A DNA stretch of 64,000 nt from UBA2970 sp965221075 (GCA_965221075.1 OZ244865.1:496001-560000), one strand, 5' to 3'; positions 1 to 8,639 are shown, numbered from the stretch's first letter. Numbers and translations: made by a program. The notes: generated from the letters alone by a model not told the origin.

Positions 1-2
1 GC

Positions 3-539
3 CTGGGCCTGGACCGCAGCACGGTGGTCGTGCTCTGGGGGGATCACGGCTGGCACCTGGGCGATCACGGCTACTGGACCAAGCACACCAACTACGAGCA
101 GGCCAACCGCATCCCCCTCCTGATCGCCGCTCCGGGGCGGGAGTTCGCCAAGGGGCGCTCCACCCTGATGCTGGCCGAGACCGTCGACATTTATCCGACC
201 CTGGTGGAACTGGCGGGCCTGCCGCCCGCCGAAGTTCTGCAGCCCTTGGACGGCGCCAGCCTGGTTCCGGTGCTGCGGGATCCGTCGCGGTCGGTGCGGG
301 ACCACGCCTACCACTGCTATCCCCGCCGCGGCTACATGGGGCGGGCGATCCGGACCGAGCGCTACCGTATGGTGGAGTGGCGCAGGACCGGCGCCAGGGA
401 GGCGGAACCGGTCCACGAGCTCTACGACTACGTGGACGATCCGGGCGAGACCCGCAACCTGGCGAGGGAGCGCCCGGATCTCCTGGAGCCGCTCCTGGAG
501 ATCCTCGATCGCCATCCCCGGCCCAGGATGCGCCAGTGA
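3..539 (+). CDS. Sulfatase, C-terminal part (cut by left window edge)
   Basis: This is the C-terminal part of a type I (formylglycine) sulfatase of the iduronate-2-sulfatase-like group; the frame is open to base 3, so the true start lies outside the window. Visible family features are the GDHGWHLGDHG segment, which supplies conserved Asp/His metal and substrate residues, then KHTNYEQANRIPLL and the C-terminal HELYDYVDDPGETRNLA segment. The active-site CxPSR motif and signal peptide would lie upstream and cannot be checked. Enzymes of this family hydrolyse sulfate esters, typically of polysaccharides, outside the cytoplasm. Two more sulfatases and a DUF1080 protein lie within 8 kb, supporting a sulfated-glycan role. 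The family call is firm; the substrate is unknown. Confidence 0.9.
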   Translation: MGLDRSTVVVLWGDHGWHLGDHGYWTKHTNYEQANRIPLLIAAPGREFAKGRSTLMLAETVDIYPTLVELAGLPPAEVLQPLDGASLVPVLRDPSRSVRDHAYHCYPRRGYMGRAIRTERYRMVEWRRTGAREAEPVHELYDYVDDPGETRNLARERPDLLEPLLEILDRHPRPRMRQ

Positions 540-563
540 CGCGACCGAGGGTGGCTGCTGCCG

Positions 564-588
564 CCGGATCTTCGGACGCCTGATCCGG
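564..588. terminator. Hairpin between convergent genes
   Basis: A perfect 7-bp stem (CCGGATC at 564-570 pairs with GATCCGG at 582-588) with an 11-nt loop lies 25 nt after the sulfatase stop and before the end of the convergent kinase gene. No T-run follows on either strand, so this is only a possible bidirectional transcription end. Confidence 0.3.
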
Positions 589-635
589 AGGGAACGGCCG
601 GGGCCGGCTGCCGCCCGCGGATCCGGGCTGTCCGT

Positions 636-1781
636 TCAGCTCCTTCCCAGAAGCCGCATGAAGCGGGCCAGATCCCGGTAGTAGTCGGCGTCGATCTCCA
701 TCTTGGCCAGCTGCTTGTGGACCATGGCCAGCCCCTCGGCGCGCGACTGGGCCGCCTGAGGGGTCTGGAAGCGCTGGGCCGGATCGGGATCGAGCATCCG
801 GTGCAGGATCTGGACCAGCAGCCGGTTGATCCGCACATAGGGAGGCAGCAGCGATTCCAGGCGGGAAGGCAGCTCCAGCTTGACCCGCAGGAGATCCTCC
901 TCGCCGGCGCCGGGATCCTCCAGGAGCCGGCAGCCCCTTAGCAGCTCCAGGCCCACCAGGCCGATGGAATAGATGTCCGACTGGATGGTGATCGGCTTCC
1001 GCTGGTGCGATTCGGGAGCCATGTAGAGCGGCGTGCCGACCAGGGGGTGGTGGGTTTCGTCGAGCATCACCGCCCGCCCGAAGTCGATCAGCTTGATGTA
1101 GCCCAGCGGATCGATCATCGCGTTGCTCGGCTTGATGTCGCAGTGGAGGTAGCGGGCGGTGCTCAGATGCTCCAGGCCGTGCAGCATCTGCCGCATGATG
1201 TGGATGGCAACCCCCGGCTGGATGCAGAGCCGATCGTGGTGGCGGTTGAGTATGGTCCGGATGAAGGGAACATCCGTCTCCAGGGGCTCTCCCTGGTGGA
1301 GGTAGCGCCGCTGGCACAGCGACAGGAACTGGCGGAGATCCAGTCCCTCGACCATCTCCATCTGGATGTAGCCGATGCCGTTGGTCTCCTCGTAGATGTC
1401 GCAGTCGGAAAGGTTGGGGGAGCGGGAGCTGTGCAGCCGGGAGACTTGCGCGGCGATGCGTCCCATGTCCGTCCAGTACTCCCGCACGCTTCCGTAGATC
1501 GAGGGATCGAAGATCTTCACCGCGTGCTGGGTGATGCAGCCCCTGGAGCCCTGCCTCTCGGCCAGGAAGACCACCCCCTGGCGGCCCTCCCCGATCTTCC
1601 GGAGGAAGCGGTAGGCCACGGGATAGAAGATGGCGTGGGAGCGGAGGATCGACTGGAAGTTCTCGAGCAGCTGCCTGCGCTCCATGCCCGTGGACGAGTC
1701 CTGCTCCGGGCCGCCGTCCGGCTGGACTGCGCCCTTGTCGCGGATCAGGATCGTCGTGGAGTAGTCGGTGGGCGAGGCCAT
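636..1781 (-). CDS. Hanks-type serine/threonine protein kinase
   Basis: A 381-residue cytoplasmic Ser/Thr kinase with all core elements: glycine-rich loop GEGRQGVV (residues 65-72), ATP-binding lysine in HAVKIF (K89), catalytic loop HCDIKPSN (D215), DFG (233-235) and MAPES (254-258). The HRD Arg is replaced by Cys, a common variation. The ATG at 1781 is chosen because the longer frame upstream encodes a Pro/Arg-rich stretch with no kinase similarity. No transmembrane helix is seen, unlike PknB-type receptors, and the C-terminus ends about 125 residues after the APE motif with no sensor domain. It lies 94 nt downstream of a sulfatase gene on the same strand, so the two may be co-transcribed. 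Its target is unknown. Confidence 0.9.
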   Translation of the reverse strand: MASPTDYSTTILIRDKGAVQPDGGPEQDSSTGMERRQLLENFQSILRSHAIFYPVAYRFLRKIGEGRQGVVFLAERQGSRGCITQHAVKIFDPSIYGSVREYWTDMGRIAAQVSRLHSSRSPNLSDCDIYEETNGIGYIQMEMVEGLDLRQFLSLCQRRYLHQGEPLETDVPFIRTILNRHHDRLCIQPGVAIHIMRQMLHGLEHLSTARYLHCDIKPSNAMIDPLGYIKLIDFGRAVMLDETHHPLVGTPLYMAPESHQRKPITIQSDIYSIGLVGLELLRGCRLLEDPGAGEEDLLRVKLELPSRLESLLPPYVRINRLLVQILHRMLDPDPAQRFQTPQAAQSRAEGLAMVHKQLAKMEIDADYYRDLARFMRLLGRS

Positions 1782-1875
1782 CGGGAATCGGAAAGGGACT
1801 TCCCTACCGGAACGCAGGAAGGAAGGCGGAGGCGGAAGCCACCCGGCGCAACCTGCCTGGCAGTCCGCCGCGCTG

Positions 1876-3375
1876 TCAACTGCGCGCCCCGGCACGCCCC
1901 GTTCGGGGAGGCCTGACGCTGGAGGGGCCCTCGCGGTACTCCTCCAGGAGACGGCGCAGCTCTTCCGCCTTCTGCGGATCGGTCTCCACCCGGTTGGTGG
2001 TCTGCCGGGGGTCCTCCCCGAGATGGTAGAGCTCGCTGGAATGCTGGTGGGGCTTCACCCCCAGCGCCTCCAGGACATGGAGCGGCTCCCGGTTGTCGGC
2101 GCCGCTGGCCGCGTCGATGTAGACCCAGTCCCCCTTCCGGATGGCGAAGCGGCCCCGGCCGCTGTGGTGGACGGTGGCCTCCCGCAGCGGTCCCTCCCGC
2201 TTCTCGCCCAGCAGGACGGGAAGGATGCTGTAGGAGTCCTCGCCGGCATCCTCGGGAAGCTCCTCTCCGACGATGTCCGCGGCGGTGGCCATCAGATCGG
2301 TCAGGCAGACGATCTCCCGGGACGCCGTTCCGGCCGGTATCCTTCCGGGCCAGCGGGCCAGGAAGGGGACCCGGTGGCCTCCCTCGTACAGATCCCGCTT
2401 GCAGCCCCTGAGCCCGCCGCTGCTCCAGTGGCCCCAGGTCTCGATGTGCTCGTAGGTGTTGGTCTCCGCCCCGTTGTCGGCGGTGAAGAACACCAGGGTG
2501 TCCTCGGCGACTCCGGCCTCGTCCAGGGCCTCCAGCAGCTTCCCCACCGCGGAGTCCAGCTCCGCTACGAAGTCCCCGAACACCCCGCAGCCGCTGCTGC
2601 CCTGGAAGCGGGGGTTGGGGTTGATCGGGCGGTGGGGGCAGATGGGCGCGAAGTAGACCAGGAAGGGAGTTCCCTCCCTGGCCTGGCGGTGGATGAACTC
2701 CTCCGCCTTCTGCACCCAGGCCGGGATCATGTGCTCGAAGAGGAAGCCGGGCTGCCGGAAGCCCTTGTTGTTGTTGGGACCCACGATGTGGGACGGGATG
2801 TGGGTGTAGTCGAAGGGTTCGGTGGGCTCGGCCAGCGCCATCCGGTTCTCCATGAAGGCCCAGGCCGGCATGGCCAGGGAGAAGGAGTAGGCGAAGCCGG
2901 CGTCGTTGGGGCTGTAGAGGGCCGGACGCGACCAGTCGATGTTGGGGGCGGCCACCTTTCCGTCGGGATCCAGCAGCGGCCAGCGGCGTCCCAGGTGCCA
3001 TTTCCCGAAATGCCCGGTGGCGTAGCCCTTTGCGGCCAGCATGGCCGGGAGCGTCAGGCGCCCCTCCTCGATCAGGGGAGGCGAGGATCCGCTGAGCACC
3101 CCCCTCTTGAGGCGGGTGCGCCAGCAGTACCTCCCGGTGAGCAGTCCGTAGCGAGTGGGAGTGCACACTCCCGAAGGGGTGTGGGCGTCCAGGAAGTTCA
3201 TTCCCTGGCCCGCCAGACGATCCAGTTCCGGAGTGTGGATCTTCGAGTCCGGATTGTTGCAGGAGAGATCGCCGAAGCCCAGATCGTCGGCCAGGATCAC
3301 CACGATGTTGGGGCGGCCTTCCTCCCCCAGAAGGGCCGGCGGCAGCAGCAGTAGGGCAAGCAGAAGGGCTCTCAT
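1876..3375 (-). CDS. Secreted arylsulfatase
   Basis: A 499-residue type I sulfatase. The start ATG at 3375 gives a clean signal peptide (MRALLLALLLLPPALLGEEG). The metal-binding NIVVILADDLGFGD segment follows, then the formylglycine motif CTPTR with the modifiable Cys at residue 71. Later come the conserved FFTADNGAE block and the GGHRVPFLARWPG segment. The cysteine-type motif needs a formylglycine-generating enzyme, and none is visible in this window. The predicted location is the periplasm or outside the cell, and the role is hydrolysis of sulfate esters, probably on glycans. The kinase gene follows on the same strand after 94 nt. Overall length and motif order match family S1; the substrate cannot be read from the sequence. 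Confidence 0.93.
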   Translation of the reverse strand: MRALLLALLLLPPALLGEEGRPNIVVILADDLGFGDLSCNNPDSKIHTPELDRLAGQGMNFLDAHTPSGVCTPTRYGLLTGRYCWRTRLKRGVLSGSSPPLIEEGRLTLPAMLAAKGYATGHFGKWHLGRRWPLLDPDGKVAAPNIDWSRPALYSPNDAGFAYSFSLAMPAWAFMENRMALAEPTEPFDYTHIPSHIVGPNNNKGFRQPGFLFEHMIPAWVQKAEEFIHRQAREGTPFLVYFAPICPHRPINPNPRFQGSSGCGVFGDFVAELDSAVGKLLEALDEAGVAEDTLVFFTADNGAETNTYEHIETWGHWSSGGLRGCKRDLYEGGHRVPFLARWPGRIPAGTASREIVCLTDLMATAADIVGEELPEDAGEDSYSILPVLLGEKREGPLREATVHHSGRGRFAIRKGDWVYIDAASGADNREPLHVLEALGVKPHQHSSELYHLGEDPRQTTNRVETDPQKAEELRRLLEEYREGPSSVRPPRTGRAGARS

Positions 3376-4197
3376 GGTCGAGGAGTCGGTGAAGCGGAAC
3401 CTAGCCCAAAGCAGGAGATCCGCCAGATTCAAATCCGGCGCCCGCTGGCATTCCCTCCGTTTTTTTGGTGGGTCGTTACGGACCGATCCGGGAAGGCCTG
3501 AAGCCGGAGCAGGCGCCTGGGAACTTGCCGGTGCTGGCCGATGCTGTGCATGCCGGGGTTCCGGATACCTGGAAAGGCAAGCGCTGCCAGGCCTGTCGGC
3601 GCTCGCCATGCGGGGCTCTCTCTGCTGCAACAGTCCGGTTGGCGGCCCTGGTTGCTATCGATCCAGCCGGGTCAAGGTCGGCATGGATTATCCAGACTGC
3701 CGGGATCGACAGGACAACGGTATCCACCGACCGCTTGCCTCACGTGTTCCTGCCTTTCCCCCCGGGAAGGAGCATTGAGCGCGGCGGCTGTCTGGAGCGG
3801 CCCCGATCGTCCAGAGGCGGATCGGGAAGGGAGTGGATCTCCTCCTGATCCCAGCCTGTCCCGACATGATGATCTCCCCGGCGCGGGAACCGGCCGACGG
3901 ACGGCAGTTCGGAATGCCGCCTGGCATCCCCGAGCCATGGCCATGCTTTCCATCGGGCATTTTCGCCTGCGTTCCTCGATTCGAAGTGGCGGAGAACTGC
4001 CTGGCGTAGCAGTCGGCATGTTTACTCTCCCCAGCCATGCTGGACCTGGGGCATGCATGGGCGATGCATTTCCGACGGAGGCGTCGGCTTCCTCCTGGCC
4101 GTTTCCCGGAGGAAGCGTCCGGAAAGCGCGAACGACTGAAACAATACCTTGCGGATGGAGTTCCATTACAATGAGGCTGCTGGATTAGCTCCAGAAC
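3376..4197. other. Long non-coding stretch between divergent genes
   Basis: About 820 bases between the divergent sulfatase and coiled-coil genes. Overlapping open frames exist on both strands, but their translations are Arg/Pro/Cys-rich without domains, so I call none of them. Base composition is visibly less GC-rich than neighbouring genes. The only structure I can support is a pair of strong adjacent hairpins (4072-4116). A TACAAT hexamer near 4164-4169 resembles a -10 box for the downstream gene, but no good -35 stands at the right distance. Confidence 0.6.
4072..4116 (+). promoter_or_regulatory. Two consecutive strong hairpins upstream of coiled-coil gene
   Basis: The first hairpin is CCGACG (4072-4077), loop GAGG, CGTCGG (4082-4087), a perfect 6-bp stem. 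The second follows at once: GCTTCCTCC (4087-4095) pairs with GGAGGAAGC (4108-4116), a perfect 9-bp stem with a 12-nt loop. They end about 80 nt before the ATG at 4198. The second stem sequesters a GGAGGA-type purine tract. They could be a leader structure or a terminator for transcripts entering from upstream; the function is unknown. Confidence 0.4.
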
Positions 4198-5454
4198 ATG
4201 CGCATGACAATGAAACGAACCCTTGCATTCCTCCTTCCGGCTCTGGCGGCATCGATCTTGGCGGAAGATCCCGGAGCTCACGCACCCGAGACTGGCAAGG
4301 ACGAGGCGTCTCTCTCCTCGAACCGGCCCTCCCAGCCCGAGCCTCCCTCCGAACCCGTTTCGCAAAGAGATCCGGTTCCCGCTTCGGCACTGGCCCGCAC
4401 AGAAGCGGTCGTGAAGGATGCCAAGGAGACCGGGAACGACAACGGGGACTATTGCCATGCAGATCAAGCCGCCCGGGGGAAAGGGGATCACTCTGTCACT
4501 GCCAAGGAAGTAGATTCAATCCGGACAGTGGTGATAAGGAATTCGCCCCCTGCGGTGAGCATGCAGATCAAGACCGCAGACACGCCATGTCCGGAGTGTT
4601 CCGCCAAGTCCAGCGGGGTCGGCAAGCGGATCATTCAGACGATAACCGACTCGTCAAGGGTGTTGGATGGGGAAGGAATCGAGAATCTTCTGGAGGAAGT
4701 CGAGAAACTCCTGGAGGAAGCAAAGTCCGAGGGAGCAGCGAAGATCGAATCGTTTCCGATCAAGGCCAGGGATGGAGACATACAGCTTACGGTCGTAGGA
4801 CATGCGGTCGATAAAGAGGCAATGACAGTCGTCAATGGAAGTGGGGGTGATGCGAAGACAATGACGGTCACCGCTCCATCGGGGCAGGTTGTCCGGCAAG
4901 GAGACAAGAAGGTTGCCAAGGCCAGTGGGAACGGCAAGGGGTCCGAGAACGTGTTCCGGGTCGGTATTAAGAAATCGACTGTACGGGATGCGGATAGCGA
5001 GATCCCGCACGAGGACGGAGAGGATCATGGGATATTCGACCATTTCCACAGCCTGCTGATGAAAGAGCAGGAGAAGCTGGAACTGGAGCAGCGGAAGCTG
5101 GAATTGGAGAGTCTGGGGATTAAGCTGGAGAGTCGGATGATCGTGCTGGAGAAGCACACCCTGGAGCTCGAGGCGATGCGGTTCGAGCTATTCGAGGAGG
5201 AGCTTGGAAGCAGGGGACCGGATGGAGAGGGAGCGGATGGCGAGATCCTGGATGAGGGCGAAGAGGATCATGGGGAACCCCACCTGCTGTTGAAGGAGCA
5301 GCGGATGCGGGAACTGGAGACTCGGGAGATGGGACTGGAGCGTCGGAGGCTGGAACTGGACCTTCGTGAGATCGCTCTTGAGAAGAAGAACCTGGAGCTC
5401 GAGTTGAAGCGGAACGAGCTTCTCAGGAAGGAGCTAGAGAATCCGGAACGCTGA
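4198..5454 (+). CDS. Unrecognised secreted protein with duplicated LE-heptad helix region
   Basis: A 418-residue protein I do not recognise. It has an N-terminal signal peptide (MKRTLAFLLPALAASILA; an ATG at 4210 is an alternative start), a low-complexity Pro/Glu/Ser region, and a middle part with a CPEC motif near residue 126. The C-terminal third is two related modules (about 278-340 and 357-418). Each begins with an acidic E-D-HG stretch and a LL-KEQ segment and continues as a helix with exact 7-residue periodicity, an L-E dyad in nearly every heptad (for example LELEQRK, LELESLG, IKLESRM). Hydrophobic residues recur at spacing 2/5 rather than the classical 3/4. GC content is lower than in its neighbours. 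A periplasmic or surface helical structural protein is an inference only. Confidence 0.75.
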   Translation: MRMTMKRTLAFLLPALAASILAEDPGAHAPETGKDEASLSSNRPSQPEPPSEPVSQRDPVPASALARTEAVVKDAKETGNDNGDYCHADQAARGKGDHSVTAKEVDSIRTVVIRNSPPAVSMQIKTADTPCPECSAKSSGVGKRIIQTITDSSRVLDGEGIENLLEEVEKLLEEAKSEGAAKIESFPIKARDGDIQLTVVGHAVDKEAMTVVNGSGGDAKTMTVTAPSGQVVRQGDKKVAKASGNGKGSENVFRVGIKKSTVRDADSEIPHEDGEDHGIFDHFHSLLMKEQEKLELEQRKLELESLGIKLESRMIVLEKHTLELEAMRFELFEEELGSRGPDGEGADGEILDEGEEDHGEPHLLLKEQRMRELETREMGLERRRLELDLREIALEKKNLELELKRNELLRKELENPER

Positions 5455-5480
5455 TCCGAGGCTCAGCGGCAGGCAGGCCG

Positions 5481-5503
5481 GCCCCGTTCCGGGCGAGCGG
5501 GGC
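5481..5503. terminator. Hairpin between convergent genes
   Basis: A 6-bp GC stem (GCCCCG at 5481-5486, CGGGGC at 5498-5503) lies in the 57-nt gap between the convergent coiled-coil and sulfatase genes. No T-run is present, so termination is possible but unproven. Confidence 0.35.
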
Positions 5504-5511
5504 TCGGCTTC

Positions 5512-6939
5512 TCATTCGGTGTTCCAGAGACGGCGTTGCGAACCGGCCTTGTAGCCCGTGGGTATGTCCCACCGATGGCCTTCGTCCACGACCTCGGCGT
5601 GAAGGTCGCGAAGCATCTTTCCCAGCCGATCGAGCACATTGGGGCGGATGGCCGACAGGTCAGTCTGCTGGAGGGGATCCTTCACGAGATCGAATAGCCG
5701 CAGGCGCACGGGTCGGCTCTTTTCGATGAACGGCAGATCCTCCCGCAAAAGCGAATGCGCCTTGGGTCTCGAAGCGTCGCTGGAATCGGCGATCAGGCTC
5801 CATCTGCCGTCCCTGAGCGCGAAGGACGGGGTGACCCGGTAGAAGAACCAGAACAGGGGCCGGCTCCGGACGAAGCCGGCTGGTTCGCCCGACAGGAGGG
5901 GCACCAGGCTGGCTCCGTCGATGGCCCGGTCCTGCGGGAGCCTGATCTCAGCGATCTCGCACAGGGTGGGCAGGTAGTCGATGCCGCTGATGGGCACCGA
6001 GCTGGTCGCGCCCGCGGCGATCTTTCCCGGCCAGCGGAAGATGCCGGGCACGCGGTGCCCCCCTTCCCACACATGGGATTTCATGCCCCTCAGCCCTTCT
6101 CTGGAGAAGCCGTTGAGCGGACCGTTGTCCGAAGTGGCGAAGATCAGGGTGCTTGCGGCGAGATCCCTGCTGTCGAGATGCTCGAGGATCCTGCCGATGG
6201 CCCGGTCGGCGTTCTCGATGTTGGCGTGGTACGCCGCCGCCTTCGGGCCCAGTTCCCCGAACCTCTTCCTGTACTTCTCGACGAGGTCTGGAGGAGAGGC
6301 GATGGGCGTGTGGGGCTCGTGGAACCAGACGCAGAGGAAGAAGGGCCGATCGGAGCCGGCATCCTCCTCCAGCCAGGCCAGGGCCCGGTCGGCCACCAGC
6401 TGGCAGGAATAGCCCTCCAGCGGTCCCAGTGCCTTGCCGTTCTCGACGAAGTTGGCGGGATCGCGATGGCTGGGCCGGGCGTTGTTGCTGGTGGAGAACC
6501 AGTGGTCGAAGCCCTGATCCCCGGGATCGGGCTGGGAGGACTCCAGGCTCGATAGATGCCACTTCCCGAACAGGCCTGTCCGGTATCCACGGCTCTGCAG
6601 CAGTTCGGCGATGGTCGTTTCCTCGTCCCTCAGGTGCATCGCATGGTCTTCGGGAAGGTAGCTGTAGATCCCGGCTCGAGCCGGGATCCTTCCGGTGAGA
6701 AGAGCGGCCCGGCTGGGCGAGCAGTTGGGCGCGCCCGAATGGCAGTCGGTGAAGCGCATGCCCTCGGCAGCAAGCCGGTCGAGATGGGGAGTATCGATCC
6801 GGCTTCCGTAGCATCCCGCGTCCGTCCATCCGGCGTCGTCCAGCAGGAAGAGGACGAAGCTGGGCCGCTGGGCCGCGAGCGGAGAGGCCAGTAGAAGGAG
6901 TAATGTGCAGGGGGCGAGGATCCTGAGCGGAAAAGTCAT
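5512..6939 (-). CDS. Secreted sulfatase (N-acetylgalactosamine-6-sulfatase-like)
   Basis: A 475-residue type I sulfatase with a signal peptide (MTFPLRILAPCTLLLLLASP), metal-binding FVLFLLDDAGWTDAGCYG, and the formylglycine motif CSPSR (Cys73). It also has the GKWHLSS segment, FATSDNGPLNG and GGHRVPGIFRWPGK. The CSPSR form and the overall pattern resemble GALNS/arylsulfatase A-like enzymes, but the substrate cannot be assigned. Expected location is the periplasm or cell surface. It converges on the coiled-coil gene and is divergent, with a 279-nt gap, from the DUF1080 lipoprotein gene, another protein typical of glycan-degradation loci in planctomycetes and Verrucomicrobiota. No sulfatase-maturation gene is next to it. 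Confidence 0.93.
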   Translation of the reverse strand: MTFPLRILAPCTLLLLLASPLAAQRPSFVLFLLDDAGWTDAGCYGSRIDTPHLDRLAAEGMRFTDCHSGAPNCSPSRAALLTGRIPARAGIYSYLPEDHAMHLRDEETTIAELLQSRGYRTGLFGKWHLSSLESSQPDPGDQGFDHWFSTSNNARPSHRDPANFVENGKALGPLEGYSCQLVADRALAWLEEDAGSDRPFFLCVWFHEPHTPIASPPDLVEKYRKRFGELGPKAAAYHANIENADRAIGRILEHLDSRDLAASTLIFATSDNGPLNGFSREGLRGMKSHVWEGGHRVPGIFRWPGKIAAGATSSVPISGIDYLPTLCEIAEIRLPQDRAIDGASLVPLLSGEPAGFVRSRPLFWFFYRVTPSFALRDGRWSLIADSSDASRPKAHSLLREDLPFIEKSRPVRLRLFDLVKDPLQQTDLSAIRPNVLDRLGKMLRDLHAEVVDEGHRWDIPTGYKAGSQRRLWNTE

Positions 6940-7218
6940 GGCAGGCGGCCCGGGATCCTATTCGGCAGCCGCGCCTGTAGCAATCGCGGGCCGGGAAGGA
7001 ATCCTCCCGTGCTGGGCGGCTGTCGTTTTTCGTCTGTTGGCAGCCGCGTGCCCCCCGGGTTGGAGAGCGGCTTGCGGCCTGTTCTGGGGCGGAGGGCGGG
7101 AATCGGGATCCGCTGCCAGGAGGACGAGGCCGTTCTCCGGTTGGCGGATCGGGAGATGGGGGGATATGGTCCTTCCGGTTTGGACGAACCTGTATACCGC
7201 TGGGAGGGAGGCAAGCCG

Positions 7219-7938
7219 ATGGCAAGAGGAACGAAGGTGGTCCGGGCCGCGGGGCTGGCGGCCTTGCTCCTGGCCACCGGCTGCCGACATGGGGAGGAAG
7301 GCGGATTCGTCTCCATGTTCGACGGCAGGAGTCTGGAAGGGTGGGTTCCGATGATGAGGGAGGGAGCCGCCGCCGACGCGTGGCGGGTGGAGGACGGAGC
7401 GATCGTTGGGGACGGCGGCGGAGGCGTCGGATACCTGGCCTGGCACCGGGGGGACATCGCCGACTTCGAGATGCGCTTCGACTACCGGTTTGTCGGCGAG
7501 GGGAACAGCGGGGTCAGCCTGCGGGCCAGGAAGGACGATACGGGGCGGCGGGACTTCCAGTCCTACCATGCCGATCTGGGCCATGCCGGCATCGGCAGGC
7601 ACGTGATGGGAGCCTGGGACTTCCATACTCCGCACCGCCGGGAGCATGCCTGTCCCCGTGGAACCAGCCTGGTGATCGACGCCGAGGACCAGGCCCGCAC
7701 CGAGCCGCTTGAAGGCGCCCTCGCCCTGGAGGACATTCGGGATGGGGACTGGAACCGGGTCCGGATCGTGGCCCGGGGCAACTGGTTCCGCCTGTTCGTG
7801 AACGGGAAGATTTCCTCGGAGTTCCGGGAGCATCTGCCCATCGAGAAGCGGCTGGATCGCGGCATGATACAGCTGCAGCTGCACGACCCGGGCATGCGGG
7901 TGGAGTTCCGGAACCTCAGGATCCGGATCGATGGCTAG
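7219..7938 (+). CDS. DUF1080 (3-keto-disaccharide hydrolase-type) lipoprotein
   Basis: A 239-residue lipoprotein. The ATG at 7219 is preceded by a GGGAGGG ribosome-binding site about 10 nt upstream, and the protein starts with a signal ending in the lipobox LATGC (Cys about 20), so it should be lipid-anchored. The body is a DUF1080/3-keto-disaccharide hydrolase fold, a concanavalin-like beta sandwich: FDGRSLEGW at the N-terminus, WRVEDGAIVG, DFEMRFDYRF, GNSGVSLRA, DWNRVRIVARGN and a C-terminal VEFRNLRIR strand. Some DUF1080 members hydrolyse 3-keto-glycosides made by GMC-type sugar oxidation. Whether this one is an enzyme or a binding protein is not certain. Its sulfatase neighbours support a sugar-degradation role. 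Confidence 0.88.
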   Translation: MARGTKVVRAAGLAALLLATGCRHGEEGGFVSMFDGRSLEGWVPMMREGAAADAWRVEDGAIVGDGGGGVGYLAWHRGDIADFEMRFDYRFVGEGNSGVSLRARKDDTGRRDFQSYHADLGHAGIGRHVMGAWDFHTPHRREHACPRGTSLVIDAEDQARTEPLEGALALEDIRDGDWNRVRIVARGNWFRLFVNGKISSEFREHLPIEKRLDRGMIQLQLHDPGMRVEFRNLRIRIDG

Positions 7939-8488
7939 AGAGGTCTGCTGCTTCGGACGGCAGGCTCTGTTGGCGGTCCGTTGCTGCAGCGTCCCTGGCA
8001 GCCGTGCAGGCCGTCCCTTGCCGGATGACGGTTCCGGCCGTCCGGCGGCTTCTCGGCTGTTCTCTTCGGCCTCGGCTCGGCAGGAGGCGGGCGTGCCGAA
8101 GGGTGCCCAGCGAGCCTGCTTCAGACTGCAATGGCTTCCTACCGTGGCCCAAGCGGGTTGCCGGTCGTCCTCTCTGGATCTCTACGCGTTCTCCTGCAGC
8201 CCGAGGTTCTGTTCGGCGCGGCGGATGCGGGCGCAAGCGCCGTCCCGCCTCCAGCACGCCGAAGGGCTTCGGAAACAGTTCCGGAAGGCCGCAAGAACAG
8301 AGGCCTGGAGGCTCGGAAACCGGACGGAGCGCCAGGGGGCGCATGGCTTTCGCATAAGGGGGCAGCGGCCGTAGAGCCGGCGCGTTCGACCGGGGAGGGC
8401 GCCGGAATGGCGGCTGCCGAGGCGGCTCGGGAAGCTGGCCTCCTTGCTTGCCGGGCCCTCCTCCCGGATCGGCCCGGAGCCCGTGGAG
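7939..8488. other. Non-coding gap without recognisable genes
   Basis: About 550 bases between the DUF1080 gene and the end of the feo operon. Open frames on both strands give Arg/Ala/Pro-rich translations with no domain or start signal, and I see no tRNA, IS end or clear terminator. Confidence 0.5.
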
Positions 8489-8635
8489 TCAGGAGCGGGC
8501 GGATCCAGGCGGCCTGGGAGGAACGGCGGAGCAGCGGCATCCGCCCTTGCGGCGCCGGATCAGGCGTCGGGCGAAGAGCAGGATGGTCAGGCAGACGATC
8601 GCCCCCGCCGCCAGCTGCTGCCAGTCCAGGTCCAT
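8489..8635 (-). CDS. FeoB-associated Cys-rich membrane protein (48 aa)
   Basis: A 48-residue reading frame starting with ATG at 8635, four bases after the feoB stop codon and on the same strand. The translation begins MDLDWQQLAAGAIVCLTILL and continues FARRLIRRRKGGCRCS before a Pro/Arg-rich tail. It therefore has one N-out membrane helix, a basic stretch and a small Cys cluster (C33, C35). This is the layout of the FeoB-associated Cys-rich membrane proteins found at the end of many feo operons. The Cys count is low for the family. It is the last gene of the feo operon; a role in FeoB assembly or iron handling is inferred from position. Confidence 0.75.
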   Translation of the reverse strand: MDLDWQQLAAGAIVCLTILLFARRLIRRRKGGCRCSAVPPRPPGSARS

Positions 8636-8639
8636 CCGG

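Noticed and set aside
1745..3166. Minus-strand 473-codon frame overlapping the arylsulfatase
   Set aside because: His/Arg/Gly-rich out-of-frame shadow; the sulfatase motifs lie in the other frame.
3688..4491. Minus-strand open frame of 267 codons upstream of the coiled-coil gene
   Set aside because: No domain, many Cys/Arg/Ser, no ribosome-binding site, and it runs into the clear signal peptide of the opposite-strand gene.
7939..8488. Open frames on both strands in the gap after the DUF1080 gene
   Set aside because: Low-complexity Arg/Ala/Pro translations with no start signal or homology features.
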